Assembly: GCA_044368415.1 (NCBI GenBank)
Contig: JBIPLJ010000017.1
Location: forward strand, 1-64,000
DNA length: 64,000 nucleotides
Source: UBA4615 sp044368415
Lineage (GTDB): Bacteria; Pseudomonadota; Gammaproteobacteria; Burkholderiales; Burkholderiaceae_E
Direction: 5' to 3'
The notes under the pieces were generated by a model. It saw only the letters and a program-made list of their open reading frames with translations. It ran no database searches and was not told the origin of the DNA. Below are positions 25,076-33,815 of the stretch, piece by piece (the stretch's first letter is position 1; each line of letters starts with the position of its first letter). The position numbers were made by a program, and so were the translations under genes.

Positions 25076-25240
25076 CGTGCCCCTCCGGGCCGCGCCTGGC
25101 CCGTCCGGGTCGGAACCCCGCCCGCCGGGCTGGTCGGGACGGGTTCGGACCCCCACCGACGGTACCATCGAACCGCCGCGGCGCCGTCCGATGCCCGGTC
25201 GGATGGCGCGACGACCGACGCCCGGAGCGCCGCCCGCCCG

Positions 25241-25885
25241 ATGCTGATCCGCCCCTACGTACCCGCCGACTACCTGCCGACGCTCGACGCGATGCGTGCC
25301 TTCACCGCGGCGCGCCGCGAGGACACGGCCGACGAGATCTGGCTGGTCGAGCATCCGCCGGTGTTCACGCAGGGCCTCGCTGGGAAAGCGGAGCATGTGC
25401 TCACCCCCGGCGGGATCCCCGTGATCAGGACTGAACGTGGCGGGCAGGTCACTTACCACGGGCCTGGGCAGGTCATCGCCTACACGCTCGTCGACCTGCG
25501 GCGGCGCCGCATGTTGGTCCGCGACATGGTCTGCCGCCTCGAGTCCGCGGCCATCGAGACCTGCGCCGTCTGGGGCGCGAGCGCGCTGCGCAAGCCCGGC
25601 GCGCCCGGCCTCTACCTCGCAGGCGCAGACGGTGCAGCGGGCCCGAAGCTCGCCTCGCTCGGCCTGAAGGTCAGCCGCGGCTGCACCTATCACGGCATCG
25701 CGCTGAACGTCGCGATGGACCTCGAGCCGTTTGAACGGATCAACCCCTGCGGGTATGCTGGCCTAGAGGTGACCGACCTCGCCCGCGCCCGGGCAGGCCT
25801 ATACCCGGCCGCCGACCCCGTTGATCCGGCGGCGGTCGCCCGCCATTTCGGCGACACCCTCGCCGCCCATATTGAACGACCATGA
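25241..25885 (+). CDS. lipB: Octanoyltransferase LipB
   Basis: A 214-residue enzyme moving octanoyl from acyl carrier protein to the lipoyl domains of 2-oxoacid dehydrogenases and GcvH. The sequence shows EIWLVEHPPVFTQGLAGK, RGGQVTYHGPGQ, the catalytic lysine K136 in GPKLASLGLKV and the acyl-thioester cysteine C170 in RINPCGYAG. Length and start fit the family. Its TGA overlaps the lipA ATG (ATGA, 25882-25885), the standard tight lipBA coupling. Confidence 0.94.
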   Translation: MLIRPYVPADYLPTLDAMRAFTAARREDTADEIWLVEHPPVFTQGLAGKAEHVLTPGGIPVIRTERGGQVTYHGPGQVIAYTLVDLRRRRMLVRDMVCRLESAAIETCAVWGASALRKPGAPGLYLAGADGAAGPKLASLGLKVSRGCTYHGIALNVAMDLEPFERINPCGYAGLEVTDLARARAGLYPAADPVDPAAVARHFGDTLAAHIERP

Positions 25886-26865
25886 CCGACTCCGCGACCC
25901 CCGAGTCCGCCGCTGCCGCCCCTTACGACGCCACCGCCAAGCAGAAGGGCGCCGGCAAGACCTCCCGGATTCCGATCAAGGTCGTGCCGTCGGCCGAGGT
26001 GCTGCGAAAGCCCGACTGGATCCGAGTGCGGGCCGCTGCCCCGGGCAGCCGCTTCCACGACATCAAGCGGATCCTGCGCGAGCATGCCCTGCACACGGTC
26101 TGCGAGGAAGCCTCCTGCCCGAACATCGGCGAGTGCTTCGGCAAGGGCACGGCGACCTTCATGATCATGGGGGACAAGTGCACAAGGCGCTGCCCGTTCT
26201 GCGACGTCGGCCACGGCCGCCCGGATCCGCTCGACACGAACGAACCGGCGAACCTCGCCAAGACCATTGCCGCGCTGAAGCTCTTGTACGTCGTGATCAC
26301 CTCGGTCGACCGGGACGACCTGCGCGACGGCGGCGCCCAGCACTTCGTCGACTGCATCCGCGAGGTCCGCGCGCAGTCGCCCGACACCCGGATCGAGGTG
26401 TTGGTGCCCGACTTCCGCGGCCGCCTCGACCGCGCGCTCGCCATCCTCGAGGCGGCGCCGCCTGACGTGATGAACCACAACCTCGAGACCGTGCCGCGCC
26501 TCTACAAGGAGGCGCGCCCCGGCTCCGACTACGGCCATTCGCTGAAGCTCCTGGCAGAGTTCAAGCAGCGGGTGCCAGGGGTGCCGACCAAGTCCGGAAT
26601 CATGGTCGGGCTGGGTGAGACCGACGAGGAGATCGTCGAGACGATGCGCGACATGCGCGCGCACAACATCGACATGATCACCGTCGGCCAGTACTTGGCG
26701 CCGACCAGCCACCACCTGCCGGTGCGGCGCTACGTGCATCCGGACGTGTTCGCGTCGTTCGAGAAGCAGGCGTATGAGTTAGGGTTCACTCATGCTGCGG
26801 TCGGCGCAATGGTTCGGTCCTCGTATCACGCGGATCAACAGGCCGCGGCAGCCGGGGTGGGCTGA
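25882..26865 (+). CDS. lipA: Lipoyl synthase
   Basis: A 327-residue radical-SAM enzyme inserting two sulfurs into octanoyl groups. The auxiliary cluster ligands are C74, C79 and C85 (CEEASCPNIGEC); the SAM cluster ligands are C100, C104 and C107 (CTRRCPFC). VITSVDRDDLRDGGAQHF and KSGIMVGLGETDEE are typical. Cytoplasmic; acts on the octanoyl domains made by LipB. Start overlaps the lipB stop. A 13-bp tandem repeat begins 13 bases after its stop, in front of the convergent redoxin gene. Confidence 0.95.
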   Translation: MTDSATPESAAAAPYDATAKQKGAGKTSRIPIKVVPSAEVLRKPDWIRVRAAAPGSRFHDIKRILREHALHTVCEEASCPNIGECFGKGTATFMIMGDKCTRRCPFCDVGHGRPDPLDTNEPANLAKTIAALKLLYVVITSVDRDDLRDGGAQHFVDCIREVRAQSPDTRIEVLVPDFRGRLDRALAILEAAPPDVMNHNLETVPRLYKEARPGSDYGHSLKLLAEFKQRVPGVPTKSGIMVGLGETDEEIVETMRDMRAHNIDMITVGQYLAPTSHHLPVRRYVHPDVFASFEKQAYELGFTHAAVGAMVRSSYHADQQAAAAGVG

Positions 26866-26877
26866 GGCGCGCCGGAC

Positions 26878-26929
26878 GGTTGCCGGCTCCGGTTGCCGGC
26901 TCCGGTTGCCGGCTCCGGTGGCCGGCTCG
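26878..26929 (+). repeat. Four 13-bp tandem repeats downstream of lipA
   Basis: The unit GGTTGCCGGCTCC occurs three times without change and a fourth time with two substitutions, between the convergent lipA and redoxin genes. It lies outside coding sequence, and each unit contains the small palindrome GCCGGC. Confidence 0.85.
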
Positions 26930-26965
26930 GGTGACAGGGTCAGGCGGCGGGCCCGCTCGAACGCC

Positions 26966-27544
26966 TCAAGTCGCCGGTCCCGGCAGCAGGGCCACCAGCT
27001 CGCGGCGCAGCGCCGTGAAGTCTGGCCGGCCCAGCCAGCGCCGCACGATGCGGCCGTCGGGCCCTGCCAGCCAAGTGATCGGAGTACCCTCCACGGCCCC
27101 CCAGGCGGCCACCGCCTCGCCCATCGGATCGAGCGCGACCGGGAACGGCAGCCGGCGGGTCGACGCGAAGTGCAGCACGTGGTCAGGCCGGTCGTAGGGC
27201 ATGGCCACCGCCACCATCTCCAGCCCGCGCCCGCGGTAGGCCTCGTAGACCGAGACCAGCTCCGGCATCTCGGCCACGCAGACGGCGCAGCTCGTCGCCC
27301 AGAAGTTCACCAGCACCACCTTGCCCCGCAGCTCGAGCGGGCCGAGGCGCCGGCCGTCGATCAGCCGATAGTCCAGCGGCGGCAGGCTACGCGGGCCGGG
27401 CACGCGGGCCCACCGTGCCATGGCCCAGGCGCCCGCTCCGAGCGTCGCGGCGGCGGCCAGCCCGAGGCCGAGCGCGCGGCGCCGGCCGGCGGCCGGATCG
27501 GCGTCGGGCGGCACGGCCTGCAGAGGTGTCGGCGAGGCGGACAT
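26966..27544 (-). CDS. TlpA-like thiol:disulfide redoxin
   Basis: A 192-residue membrane-anchored thioredoxin-fold protein. An N-terminal hydrophobic segment (RRALGLGLAAAATLGAGAWAMA) is a signal anchor; the rest faces the periplasm. The active site is C-A-V-C in NFWATSCAVCVAEMPEL, and the cis-Pro is in EGTPITWLAGPDG. Such proteins reduce disulfides, often during cytochrome c maturation. ATG 27544 is favoured, but no ribosome-binding site precedes it. An in-frame upstream start at 27676 would add 44 residues including TVQ repeats encoded by the 9-bp repeat at 27561-27623. Confidence 0.85.
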   Translation of the reverse strand: MSASPTPLQAVPPDADPAAGRRRALGLGLAAAATLGAGAWAMARWARVPGPRSLPPLDYRLIDGRRLGPLELRGKVVLVNFWATSCAVCVAEMPELVSVYEAYRGRGLEMVAVAMPYDRPDHVLHFASTRRLPFPVALDPMGEAVAAWGAVEGTPITWLAGPDGRIVRRWLGRPDFTALRRELVALLPGPAT

Positions 27545-27560
27545 GGGGGAGCGGACGGGG

Positions 27561-27623
27561 ACGGTCTGGACGGTCTGGACGGTCTGGACGGTCTGGACGG
27601 TCTGGACGGTCGGGCCGGTCGGG
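27561..27623 (+). repeat. 9-bp minisatellite upstream of the redoxin gene
   Basis: Seven consecutive units: five perfect ACGGTCTGG followed by ACGGTCGGG and CCGGTCGGG. They lie 17 bases upstream of the redoxin start. In the redoxin frame on the minus strand each unit reads Thr-Val-Gln, so any change in copy number stays in frame if the upstream start is used. Confidence 0.9.
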
Positions 27624-27708
27624 CCGGAGGCGCTGACGGAGCGGGAGATGCGTCGCCGGACCGCGGCCAGGGCCATGCCGACGACGCCCAGTGTAGCGGG
27701 CGGCGGTC

Positions 27709-29868
27709 TCAGGCGTCCGCGCCTGCCAGCACGTCAGCGGTCTGGTCGTCCCGGGGTCCGGCCCCTGCGGCATGCATCCCCCTCCAGACCGGACCCTGCG
27801 GCGGCAGACGCGGCGGCGGCGTGTCGATCGCCACGCAGAGCAGGTACAGGAAGTCGCGGGCCTCGTGGCCGGCATCGGGCGGCAGCAGCGAGACCAGCTG
27901 CAGCACGAGCAGCGGGCGCGCCAGCGGCGGTAGCAGCGCGGCGCCGCGCATCGCCTGCTCGAGCGACTCGATCGTGAGCGGACCGGCGGAGCCACCGATC
28001 GGTGCGAGCCCGAGCGCGCGGATCGCGGCGTTGGCGGCGCGGTCGGCCCGGGCCTCGCTGACGTGCGCGCAGTGCGCGAGCAGCGCGAACAACACGCGGA
28101 TGCCGCGTGCGTCGAGCGGGTCGCCGGTTCCAGTGCGGCGCAACCCGCCCGCGCGCCGCGGCTCGAGCCGCAGCCTCAGGCGCAACAGCGCGACGTAGAT
28201 CCATTCGGGGAGGGTGAGGCAGCCGTCGTGGTTGACGACGCCTCGCACCGTCGCCAGCAGCGACTCGCGCGCCGGGCGCGACAGCGGCTGCAGCCGCGCG
28301 ACCGCGAGCTCCATCAGCGGCCAGCGCAGCCCCCGCAGCATGTCGACCGGCACCGCGGCGACCGCGGCGCGCATCGACTCCTGGCGCTGCGCGGCGCAGG
28401 CCCAGCCCTCGTCCCAGCACGGCGCGGGCTGACCCGGCACCCCGAGCAGGGCCGCCAACAGCGCCGCCGCACCGGCCGGCTCCCGGGTGGCCTGCACCAG
28501 CCGATCCGCCGCCGCGGCGTTAGCCGACGCGCCAGCCGGGTCGGCCGCGACGACCGGCGCAAACGCGACGACGTCCCCGGGGGAGGCGCCCGCCATGCCA
28601 CCGGGGTGCGGACCGGCCAGCCCCGGCAGGGTGTCCGGCCACAGCGCGCCCGGCGCCGGGCCGCCGGCGCCGGGTACTCGCGCGAACACGAGGGCTGAGG
28701 TCCCAGTCCGGGCGGTGACGAGCGCCATCGCCTGGTCCTCGTCGTCCAGCGCGGCGCCGGCGGACACCGCCAGCGATACAGCCGGCAGCTCGGGTTCCCG
28801 GCGCTCGGAGTCAGAGAGTTCGGGCGGCTCAACCGGCGCCATGTCGCACCGATACAGCCTTCGCACCCGCTCGCGAAGCGGTGGATGGGTCTCGAACCAG
28901 CGGTCCGAAGCGACCCGCCCCACCAGCAGCAGGTGCGAGACGTTCTGCCAGTACGGATGGCGCAGCGCGGCCGCACGCCCCGGGTCGCGCGGGGCCGCGC
29001 CGGCAGCCTCGGCCTCGCGGGCCAGCACCGCCGGCAGCCCGGCGACCTTGCGCAGTGCGCCGCCCAGCCCGTCGCGCTGCCGGGTGAAGGCGACGGCCTG
29101 CGCGTCGGCGAAGTACTCGCGCTGGCGCCCGACGCCCGCCTGGATCGCAAGCGCGGCCAGCTCGCCCAGCGCACCCACCGCCAGAACGATCGCGCCGGTC
29201 AGCGCCAGCGGCAGGGCGAGCACCGCGTGGAGCCCGCGAATCGAACCGGCCGAGCGCAGCGCGCGCGACAGCATCGAGCGCCCGAATAGCGCCACCCACT
29301 GCAGGCCGTGGTTCATGCCGAGCAGCCGGGTGTTGAGTCGCGCGTCCCCGTTGACGATGTGCGAGACCTCGTGCGCGAGCACGCCCTCCAACTCGTCACG
29401 GCTGAGCCGCACGAGCGCGCCGCGCGTGACCACGACCACCGACTGGTTGCGGTCCATGCCCGCAGTCAGCGCGTTGATCGTCGGCTCGTCCTCGAGCACG
29501 AACGCGCGCGGCACACCGATGCGCGCTGCGATAGCGAGCTCCTCGAGCAGGTTCTGCAACCGACGGTGCAGCGGGTCGCCGAGCGTGTCCACCGCCACCG
29601 CACCGAGCCGCCGCGCGATCAGCGCGCCATCCTCCCTCAGGCGCGAGGTCTCGAGCCAGGCGCCGCCCACGATCAGCGCCAGCACGACACCGATGTTGAC
29701 GGCATGGAAGCCGTGAGGCGGCTCGGTCGTCGCGCCGAACAACACGTGCCAGGCGAGGGTGGCGAGCGCGTCGACGCCGATCACCACCGCGGCGCTCGCG
29801 AAGCCGTGGAGCCAGGTCAGCCGGCGCGCGGTGCGCTCGGCCTGCGCCTGCTGGCGGGCGAAGTTCAC
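27709..29868 (-). CDS. M48 family zinc metalloprotease with long C-terminal domain
   Basis: A 719-residue inner-membrane HtpX/Ste24-type protease. Two hydrophobic segments lie near residues 25-45 and 55-75. The catalytic motif is H166-E-V-S-H170, followed by ARLNTRLLGMNHG and a further hydrophobic pair (about 215-250). The third zinc ligand is probably the Glu in REYFADAQAV. HPPLRERVRRLY closes the protease domain near residue 350. A ~370-residue Ala/Leu/Arg-rich C-terminal region follows that HtpX lacks and which I cannot assign. LemA lies 43 bp upstream on the same strand, a common pairing with M48 proteases, so a membrane quality-control role is likely. Confidence 0.85.
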   Translation of the reverse strand: MNFARQQAQAERTARRLTWLHGFASAAVVIGVDALATLAWHVLFGATTEPPHGFHAVNIGVVLALIVGGAWLETSRLREDGALIARRLGAVAVDTLGDPLHRRLQNLLEELAIAARIGVPRAFVLEDEPTINALTAGMDRNQSVVVVTRGALVRLSRDELEGVLAHEVSHIVNGDARLNTRLLGMNHGLQWVALFGRSMLSRALRSAGSIRGLHAVLALPLALTGAIVLAVGALGELAALAIQAGVGRQREYFADAQAVAFTRQRDGLGGALRKVAGLPAVLAREAEAAGAAPRDPGRAAALRHPYWQNVSHLLLVGRVASDRWFETHPPLRERVRRLYRCDMAPVEPPELSDSERREPELPAVSLAVSAGAALDDEDQAMALVTARTGTSALVFARVPGAGGPAPGALWPDTLPGLAGPHPGGMAGASPGDVVAFAPVVAADPAGASANAAAADRLVQATREPAGAAALLAALLGVPGQPAPCWDEGWACAAQRQESMRAAVAAVPVDMLRGLRWPLMELAVARLQPLSRPARESLLATVRGVVNHDGCLTLPEWIYVALLRLRLRLEPRRAGGLRRTGTGDPLDARGIRVLFALLAHCAHVSEARADRAANAAIRALGLAPIGGSAGPLTIESLEQAMRGAALLPPLARPLLVLQLVSLLPPDAGHEARDFLYLLCVAIDTPPPRLPPQGPVWRGMHAAGAGPRDDQTADVLAGADA

Positions 29869-29911
29869 CGGCTTCGGCCGGGGCGCGCCGCGGTCTCGAA
29901 GCGTGCCGGCA

Positions 29912-30505
29912 CTACAGGGTCACCGCGACCGGCTCCCGCTCGGCGACGCTGCGGGTCGATCGCAACAGGATCGCGGACCGGAACGAGAAGGACAATGCAA
30001 CGAGGTTCTCGGGAAAGCGCTCGACGCCGTTGTTGTAGTCGGTCACCGAGTCGTTGTAGACTTGGCGCGCGGAGCCGATCCGGTTCTCGGTCGAGACCAG
30101 CTCCTCGATGAGGTGCGCGAGGGTCGCGTCGGCTTTGAGGTCGGGATGCGACTCGACGACCACGAAGAGCCGCCTGACCGCGCCGGACAGCACCGATTCA
30201 GCGGCATCGAGCCGCTCGATTGCATGGCCATCGGACCAGCGTGCCGCGGCCGAGGCGCGTGCCGAAGCCGCCCCCTGGCGGGCGGCGACGACCGACTCCA
30301 GCGTCTGGCGCTCGTGGGTCAGGTAGGTTCGGGCGACATCGACCAGCCCGGGTACCAGGTCGTGCCGACGCTTGAGCTGGACGTCGATCTGCGCGAACCC
30401 GTTGCGAAGCGCGTTGCGCAGGCCCACCAGCCGGTTGTAGGCCAGCACCACCCACACGAGGGGGACGGCGAAGACCAATAGGAGGGAGAGCAGACCGGCG
30501 GACAT
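29912..30505 (-). CDS. LemA family protein
   Basis: A 197-residue LemA-type protein: one N-terminal membrane anchor (LLSLLLVFAVPLVWVVLAY) followed by a helical bundle with the typical YNRLVGLRNALRNGFAQIDVQLKRRHDLVPGLV and RIGSARQVYNDSVTDYNNGVERFP. The start at 30505 has GGGAG six bases upstream; a longer frame from 30535 lacks one. LemA proteins are widespread, often paired with membrane proteases or TPM-domain proteins, and have no proven activity. It is read into the M48 protease gene 43 bp on. Confidence 0.88.
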   Translation of the reverse strand: MSAGLLSLLLVFAVPLVWVVLAYNRLVGLRNALRNGFAQIDVQLKRRHDLVPGLVDVARTYLTHERQTLESVVAARQGAASARASAAARWSDGHAIERLDAAESVLSGAVRRLFVVVESHPDLKADATLAHLIEELVSTENRIGSARQVYNDSVTDYNNGVERFPENLVALSFSFRSAILLRSTRSVAEREPVAVTL

Positions 30506-30629
30506 CGTTGGCTCCCGAAGCGCGAGCGCGCGCATCGAAGCCCAAGACTAGCGAGTTCGCGGGGGGTGGCCGGCCCGTTCCGATTGACGGTCGCCGGCAA
30601 CCGAAGCGAGGCGCCGCCGGCGCCGGCGC

Positions 30630-31238
30630 TCAGCGCGCGGTGATCCGCGCGAGCTCCTCGTCGCTGATGTACTCGTAGAGCGTGACCACGCGGCGCACGC
30701 CGCCGACGCCACTGGCGACGGTGGCATAGGCCGGCCCCTCGCGCTGCGTGAGCAGGCCCATCAGGTAGACCACGCCGTTCTCAGTGACCACCTTGACCGC
30801 GTTCGAGTTGAGCGCCTTCTGCTCCACGAACCCGGCCTTGATCCGCGCGGTGATGGAGGTGTCGCTGGCCGTCGTGGAGAAGCTCACGCGGTTGATCGTC
30901 TCGAGCTCGTTGAAGACCTCGCGCACACCCGGCACCTGGCGCACCGCGCGCTCGGCGTCGAGTTTGGACGCCTCGTCGGGCACCTGTCCGGTGAGCAGCA
31001 CCCGGCGGTTGTAGCTGGTGATCGCGACACCGCGGGCGCCCTTGATCGCGTCCGGCAGGCGATTGCCGGCTCGCAGCTCGATCTCGGTGTCCTCGGTCTG
31101 CGCGCCCACCGTGCGACGGTCGAGGGCGGCCATCGCGCCGACGGCCATCCCGGTGGCCGCCAGGGGCAGGCAGCCGGTGGCGGCGAGCGTCGAGCCGAGC
31201 ACAATGGTGACGACGGCGAGCCTACGGGTCGAGTGCAT
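30630..31238 (-). CDS. dolP: BON-domain outer-membrane lipoprotein, DolP/YraP type
   Basis: A 202-residue lipoprotein: signal peptide with lipobox LAATGC, then two BON domains (about 55-115 and 125-190) with VLLTGQVPDEASKLDAERAVRQVPGV and GVVYLMGLLTQREGPAYATVASGVGGVRRVVTLYEYI. DolP supports outer-membrane integrity at the division site. The synteny lpoA-yraN-(diaA)-dolP of E. coli is reproduced here, except that diaA is absent between yraN and this gene. GAGGAG precedes the ATG at 31238. OsmY-like annotation would be the alternative. Confidence 0.87.
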   Translation of the reverse strand: MHSTRRLAVVTIVLGSTLAATGCLPLAATGMAVGAMAALDRRTVGAQTEDTEIELRAGNRLPDAIKGARGVAITSYNRRVLLTGQVPDEASKLDAERAVRQVPGVREVFNELETINRVSFSTTASDTSITARIKAGFVEQKALNSNAVKVVTENGVVYLMGLLTQREGPAYATVASGVGGVRRVVTLYEYISDEELARITAR

Positions 31239-31335
31239 GGACGTTCTCCTCGTACGTCCCGCGCCAGGCGAGCTGCCCGAGGCCGAGACCGGCGCGATTA
31301 TATCGAGGGCACAGCCGGGCCCTTTTGCGGCGCGC

Positions 31336-31695
31336 TCAGCCGGCCTCGAACGCGCCGCGGATCCAGTGCGGCTCGCCGGCTTCGAAGGCGACGACGTCGA
31401 AGCGGCAGGCCGGCCATCCCTGCTGACCGAAGCGCCTGAGCAGGTAGAGCTGCGCGGCGAGCGCGAGGCGCTGCTGCTTGCGCCAGCCGACGCTCGCGGC
31501 GGCGCCGCCGTAGCGCGCGTCGCGTCGGGCGCGGACCTCGACGAACACCCAGTGCGCGCCGTCACGCATGACCAGGTCGATCTCGCCGCCGCGAAAGCGC
31601 ACGTTGCGCGCCACCGGCACCAGTCCCTGACCGCCTAGGAAGGTCTCGGCACGCGCCTCGGCGTCGAAGCCCTCGCGCTGGCGCGGCGCGACCAC
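31336..31695 (-). CDS. yraN: YraN family (UPF0102) protein
   Basis: A 119-residue YraN protein with an endonuclease-like fold. It has EARAETFLGGQGLVPVARNVRFRGGEIDLVMRDG and WVFVEVRARRDARYGGAAASV; the GEIDLV...VFVEVR pattern resembles the Holliday-junction resolvase/restriction-endonuclease core (E, D, E-x-K-like) but activity is unproven. It starts seven bases after the lpoA stop, in the conserved lpoA-yraN order. Confidence 0.9.
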   Translation of the reverse strand: MVAPRQREGFDAEARAETFLGGQGLVPVARNVRFRGGEIDLVMRDGAHWVFVEVRARRDARYGGAAASVGWRKQQRLALAAQLYLLRRFGQQGWPACRFDVVAFEAGEPHWIRGAFEAG

Positions 31696-31702
31696 AGGCC
31701 AC

Positions 31703-32884
31703 TCAAGGCGTGGTGAGGGCCGTCGGCACGCCGGCGCGGTACTCCGCCGTCACCGCGGTGCGCTCGATGCGCTGGCCGGCGAGCCGGTCGTAGCGCAGGC
31801 GACCGGTGACGCCGTCGAGCTCGAAGGCGGTGTCGCCGGCGAGCAGCTGGCGGCCGGCGCGGAAGGCATCGATGCCGAGCGCGTAGAGGCGCTGCATCTC
31901 GATGTTGTAGCCAGCAGGCACCTTGGGATAGGCCATGACCGCCGGGTTGTCCGGCTCGATGAGCCACGGCATGTCGAGCACCCGCATCCCGTCGAGCTCG
32001 GGCAGGCGCAGCGTCGCGCCGTTGCCGATGCTCGCGAGCGAGGTGCCCCAGACCGCGGTGTCCGCACCGAGCGCGCCGCGCAACACGCGGGCCTGCTCGG
32101 CGCCCATCGAGAGGAATGCGACGTCGGGCACCGGCTGCGCGAGGCGTGCGCGCAGGTCGCGCGAGGGCCGCGGCCCGGCGAACTCCACCACCTCACGCAT
32201 CTCGCCGCCGAGCGAGAGCCAGGCATCGCGGAAGGCCTGCACGCCCCGCCGCGCGAGCGGCGCGGCGACAGTGACGCCCACCGCGCGCGGCCGCCGCGAG
32301 CCCACGCGTTCGAGCACCTGCGCGAACGCGATCGCGGCGACCTGTCGCGCCTCGGTCTCGATAGCCAGCCCGAAGAACGTCAGCCGTGCGGGCACCGGCG
32401 GAGTGCCCTCAGGCAGGTTCAGCGCAAGCGTGGGCATGGCGACGCCACCGAGCTCGAGCAGCGCCGCCGCACCGTTGCGGGTCACAGGCCCGAGCACCAG
32501 CGAGGCCTTGAGGTCCTGCAGCTCGGCCATCGCGACAGCGATCTCGTCGGCCTGGTCGTCGACCTCGATCGCCTCGACCACGACGCCTGCGCCATCGCGG
32601 CCGTGCGCGGCCCGGACCCCGGCGAGCAGGGCGGCCGAGGCGCGCACGAACGGGCCGTCCTGGCGCGGCAGCAGAAGCCCGATGACGATGGCGCCCTCGC
32701 CGAAGCGCAGGTGCGGCCGGCGCGCGCCCGGATCGGCCGAGCGGGACGGTGCGGCGGACGGCTGCGAGGGCGCGGCGGAGGGTGACGGCACGGGCTCGTT
32801 TGCCCCGCCCTGCGCCGACACCCACAATGGCACCGCGACACCCCCGAGCAGCACGACACGAACTACGGCGCGACGAGACGGCAT
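31703..32884 (-). CDS. lpoA: Penicillin-binding protein activator, LpoA/LppC type
   Basis: A 393-residue periplasmic protein with the type-1 periplasmic-binding fold of the LppC domain: IVIGLLLPRQDGPFVRASAALLAGVRAA, LVLGPVTRNGAAALL and LDMPWLIEPDNPAV. E. coli LpoA activates PBP1a and has an N-terminal TPR domain; here it is replaced by a short Pro/Ser/Ala-rich linker after the signal peptide, as usual in betaproteobacteria. The leader has no lipobox cysteine (VPLWVSAQGG), so it may be soluble. The start codon overlaps that of divergent rsmI: CATG at 32882-32885 serves both. Confidence 0.85.
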   Translation of the reverse strand: MPSRRAVVRVVLLGGVAVPLWVSAQGGANEPVPSPSAAPSQPSAAPSRSADPGARRPHLRFGEGAIVIGLLLPRQDGPFVRASAALLAGVRAAHGRDGAGVVVEAIEVDDQADEIAVAMAELQDLKASLVLGPVTRNGAAALLELGGVAMPTLALNLPEGTPPVPARLTFFGLAIETEARQVAAIAFAQVLERVGSRRPRAVGVTVAAPLARRGVQAFRDAWLSLGGEMREVVEFAGPRPSRDLRARLAQPVPDVAFLSMGAEQARVLRGALGADTAVWGTSLASIGNGATLRLPELDGMRVLDMPWLIEPDNPAVMAYPKVPAGYNIEMQRLYALGIDAFRAGRQLLAGDTAFELDGVTGRLRYDRLAGQRIERTAVTAEYRAGVPTALTTP

Positions 32885-33815
32885 GGACCTGGAACACCCC
32901 GAGCGGCGCGGCCCCGAGGCGGAGCGGCTTGACCCCGGATTGTACGTGGTGGCCACGCCGATCGGCCGGCTATCGGACCTCGGGCTTAGGGCGACCGACG
33001 TACTGCGCCGTGTCGACGTCGTCGCCGCCGAGGACACACGCACCTCGCGCGTGCTGCTCGACCACATCGGCGCCCGGCCGACGCTGGTCGCCAGCCACGA
33101 GCACAACGAGGCGCGCGCGGCGCAGTCGATCGTCGAGCGCCTGCGGACAGGCCAGCGTGTCGCGCTGATCAGCGACGCGGGAACGCCCGGCATCAGCGAC
33201 CCGGGCGCGCGCGTGGTGGCCGCGGTGCACGACGCCGGCCTGCCGGTGATCCCGGTGCCGGGCCCGGCGGCGGTCACGGCGCTGCTGTCGGTGGCAGGCT
33301 TCACCGAGCCGCGCTTCCGCTTCGAGGGCTTCCTGCCCGCCCGCCCCAAGGCGCGCCGCGACCGGCTCACGCAGCTCGCGCGCAGCGACGCGGTAGTCGT
33401 GCTCTACGAGTCGCCGCACCGCATCATCGAGACCGCCGACGACCTCGCGGCCGCGCTCGAGCCGGGACGCCGGGTCGTGGTCGGCCGCGAGCTGACCAAG
33501 CGCTTCGAGCAGCTGCACCGGTGCGCCGCAGCCGAGCTGCCGGCCTGGCTCGCCGCCGACCCCGACCACCGGCGCGGCGAGTTCGTCCTCGCATTCGACG
33601 CAGCCGCGGCCGAGGTGTCGGAGGTGCAGCTCGCCGACACCCTGCTCGTTGCGCTCTGCGCGGAGCTGCCGGTGCGCCAGGCCGCACGCATCGCGGCGCA
33701 GGCCACCGGGCTGCGTGCGAACGACCTCTACAGGCGCGCACTCGCGTTGCGCGCGGGGCGCGAGGAGGCGGACGACGAGCCGCCCCCCGTCAGCGGAGAA
33801 CGGGGATCGGCCTGA
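32883..33815 (+). CDS. rsmI: 16S rRNA (cytidine1402-2'-O)-methyltransferase
   Basis: A 310-residue SAM-dependent methyltransferase of the tetrapyrrole-methylase fold acting on C1402 of 16S rRNA. Motifs: GLYVVATPIGRLSDLGLRA, VVAAEDTRTSRVLLDHI, LISDAGTPGISDPG, VIPVPGPAAV, FLPARPKARRDRL and VVVGRELTKRFEQL. Start ATG 32883 shares its bases with the lpoA start; a start nearer GLYVVATP (residue 19) is possible and would free some regulatory space. Its 3' end overlaps convergent rlpA by 26 bases. Confidence 0.92.
   Translation: MDLEHPERRGPEAERLDPGLYVVATPIGRLSDLGLRATDVLRRVDVVAAEDTRTSRVLLDHIGARPTLVASHEHNEARAAQSIVERLRTGQRVALISDAGTPGISDPGARVVAAVHDAGLPVIPVPGPAAVTALLSVAGFTEPRFRFEGFLPARPKARRDRLTQLARSDAVVVLYESPHRIIETADDLAAALEPGRRVVVGRELTKRFEQLHRCAAAELPAWLAADPDHRRGEFVLAFDAAAAEVSEVQLADTLLVALCAELPVRQAARIAAQATGLRANDLYRRALALRAGREEADDEPPPVSGERGSA

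Noticed and set aside
26878..26929. Rho-independent terminator of lipA
   Set aside because: Repeats contain small palindromes but no stable single stem followed by a T-run.
27561..27623. Possible CRISPR array
   Set aside because: Units are 9 bp, directly adjacent and without spacers; no cas genes. A minisatellite.
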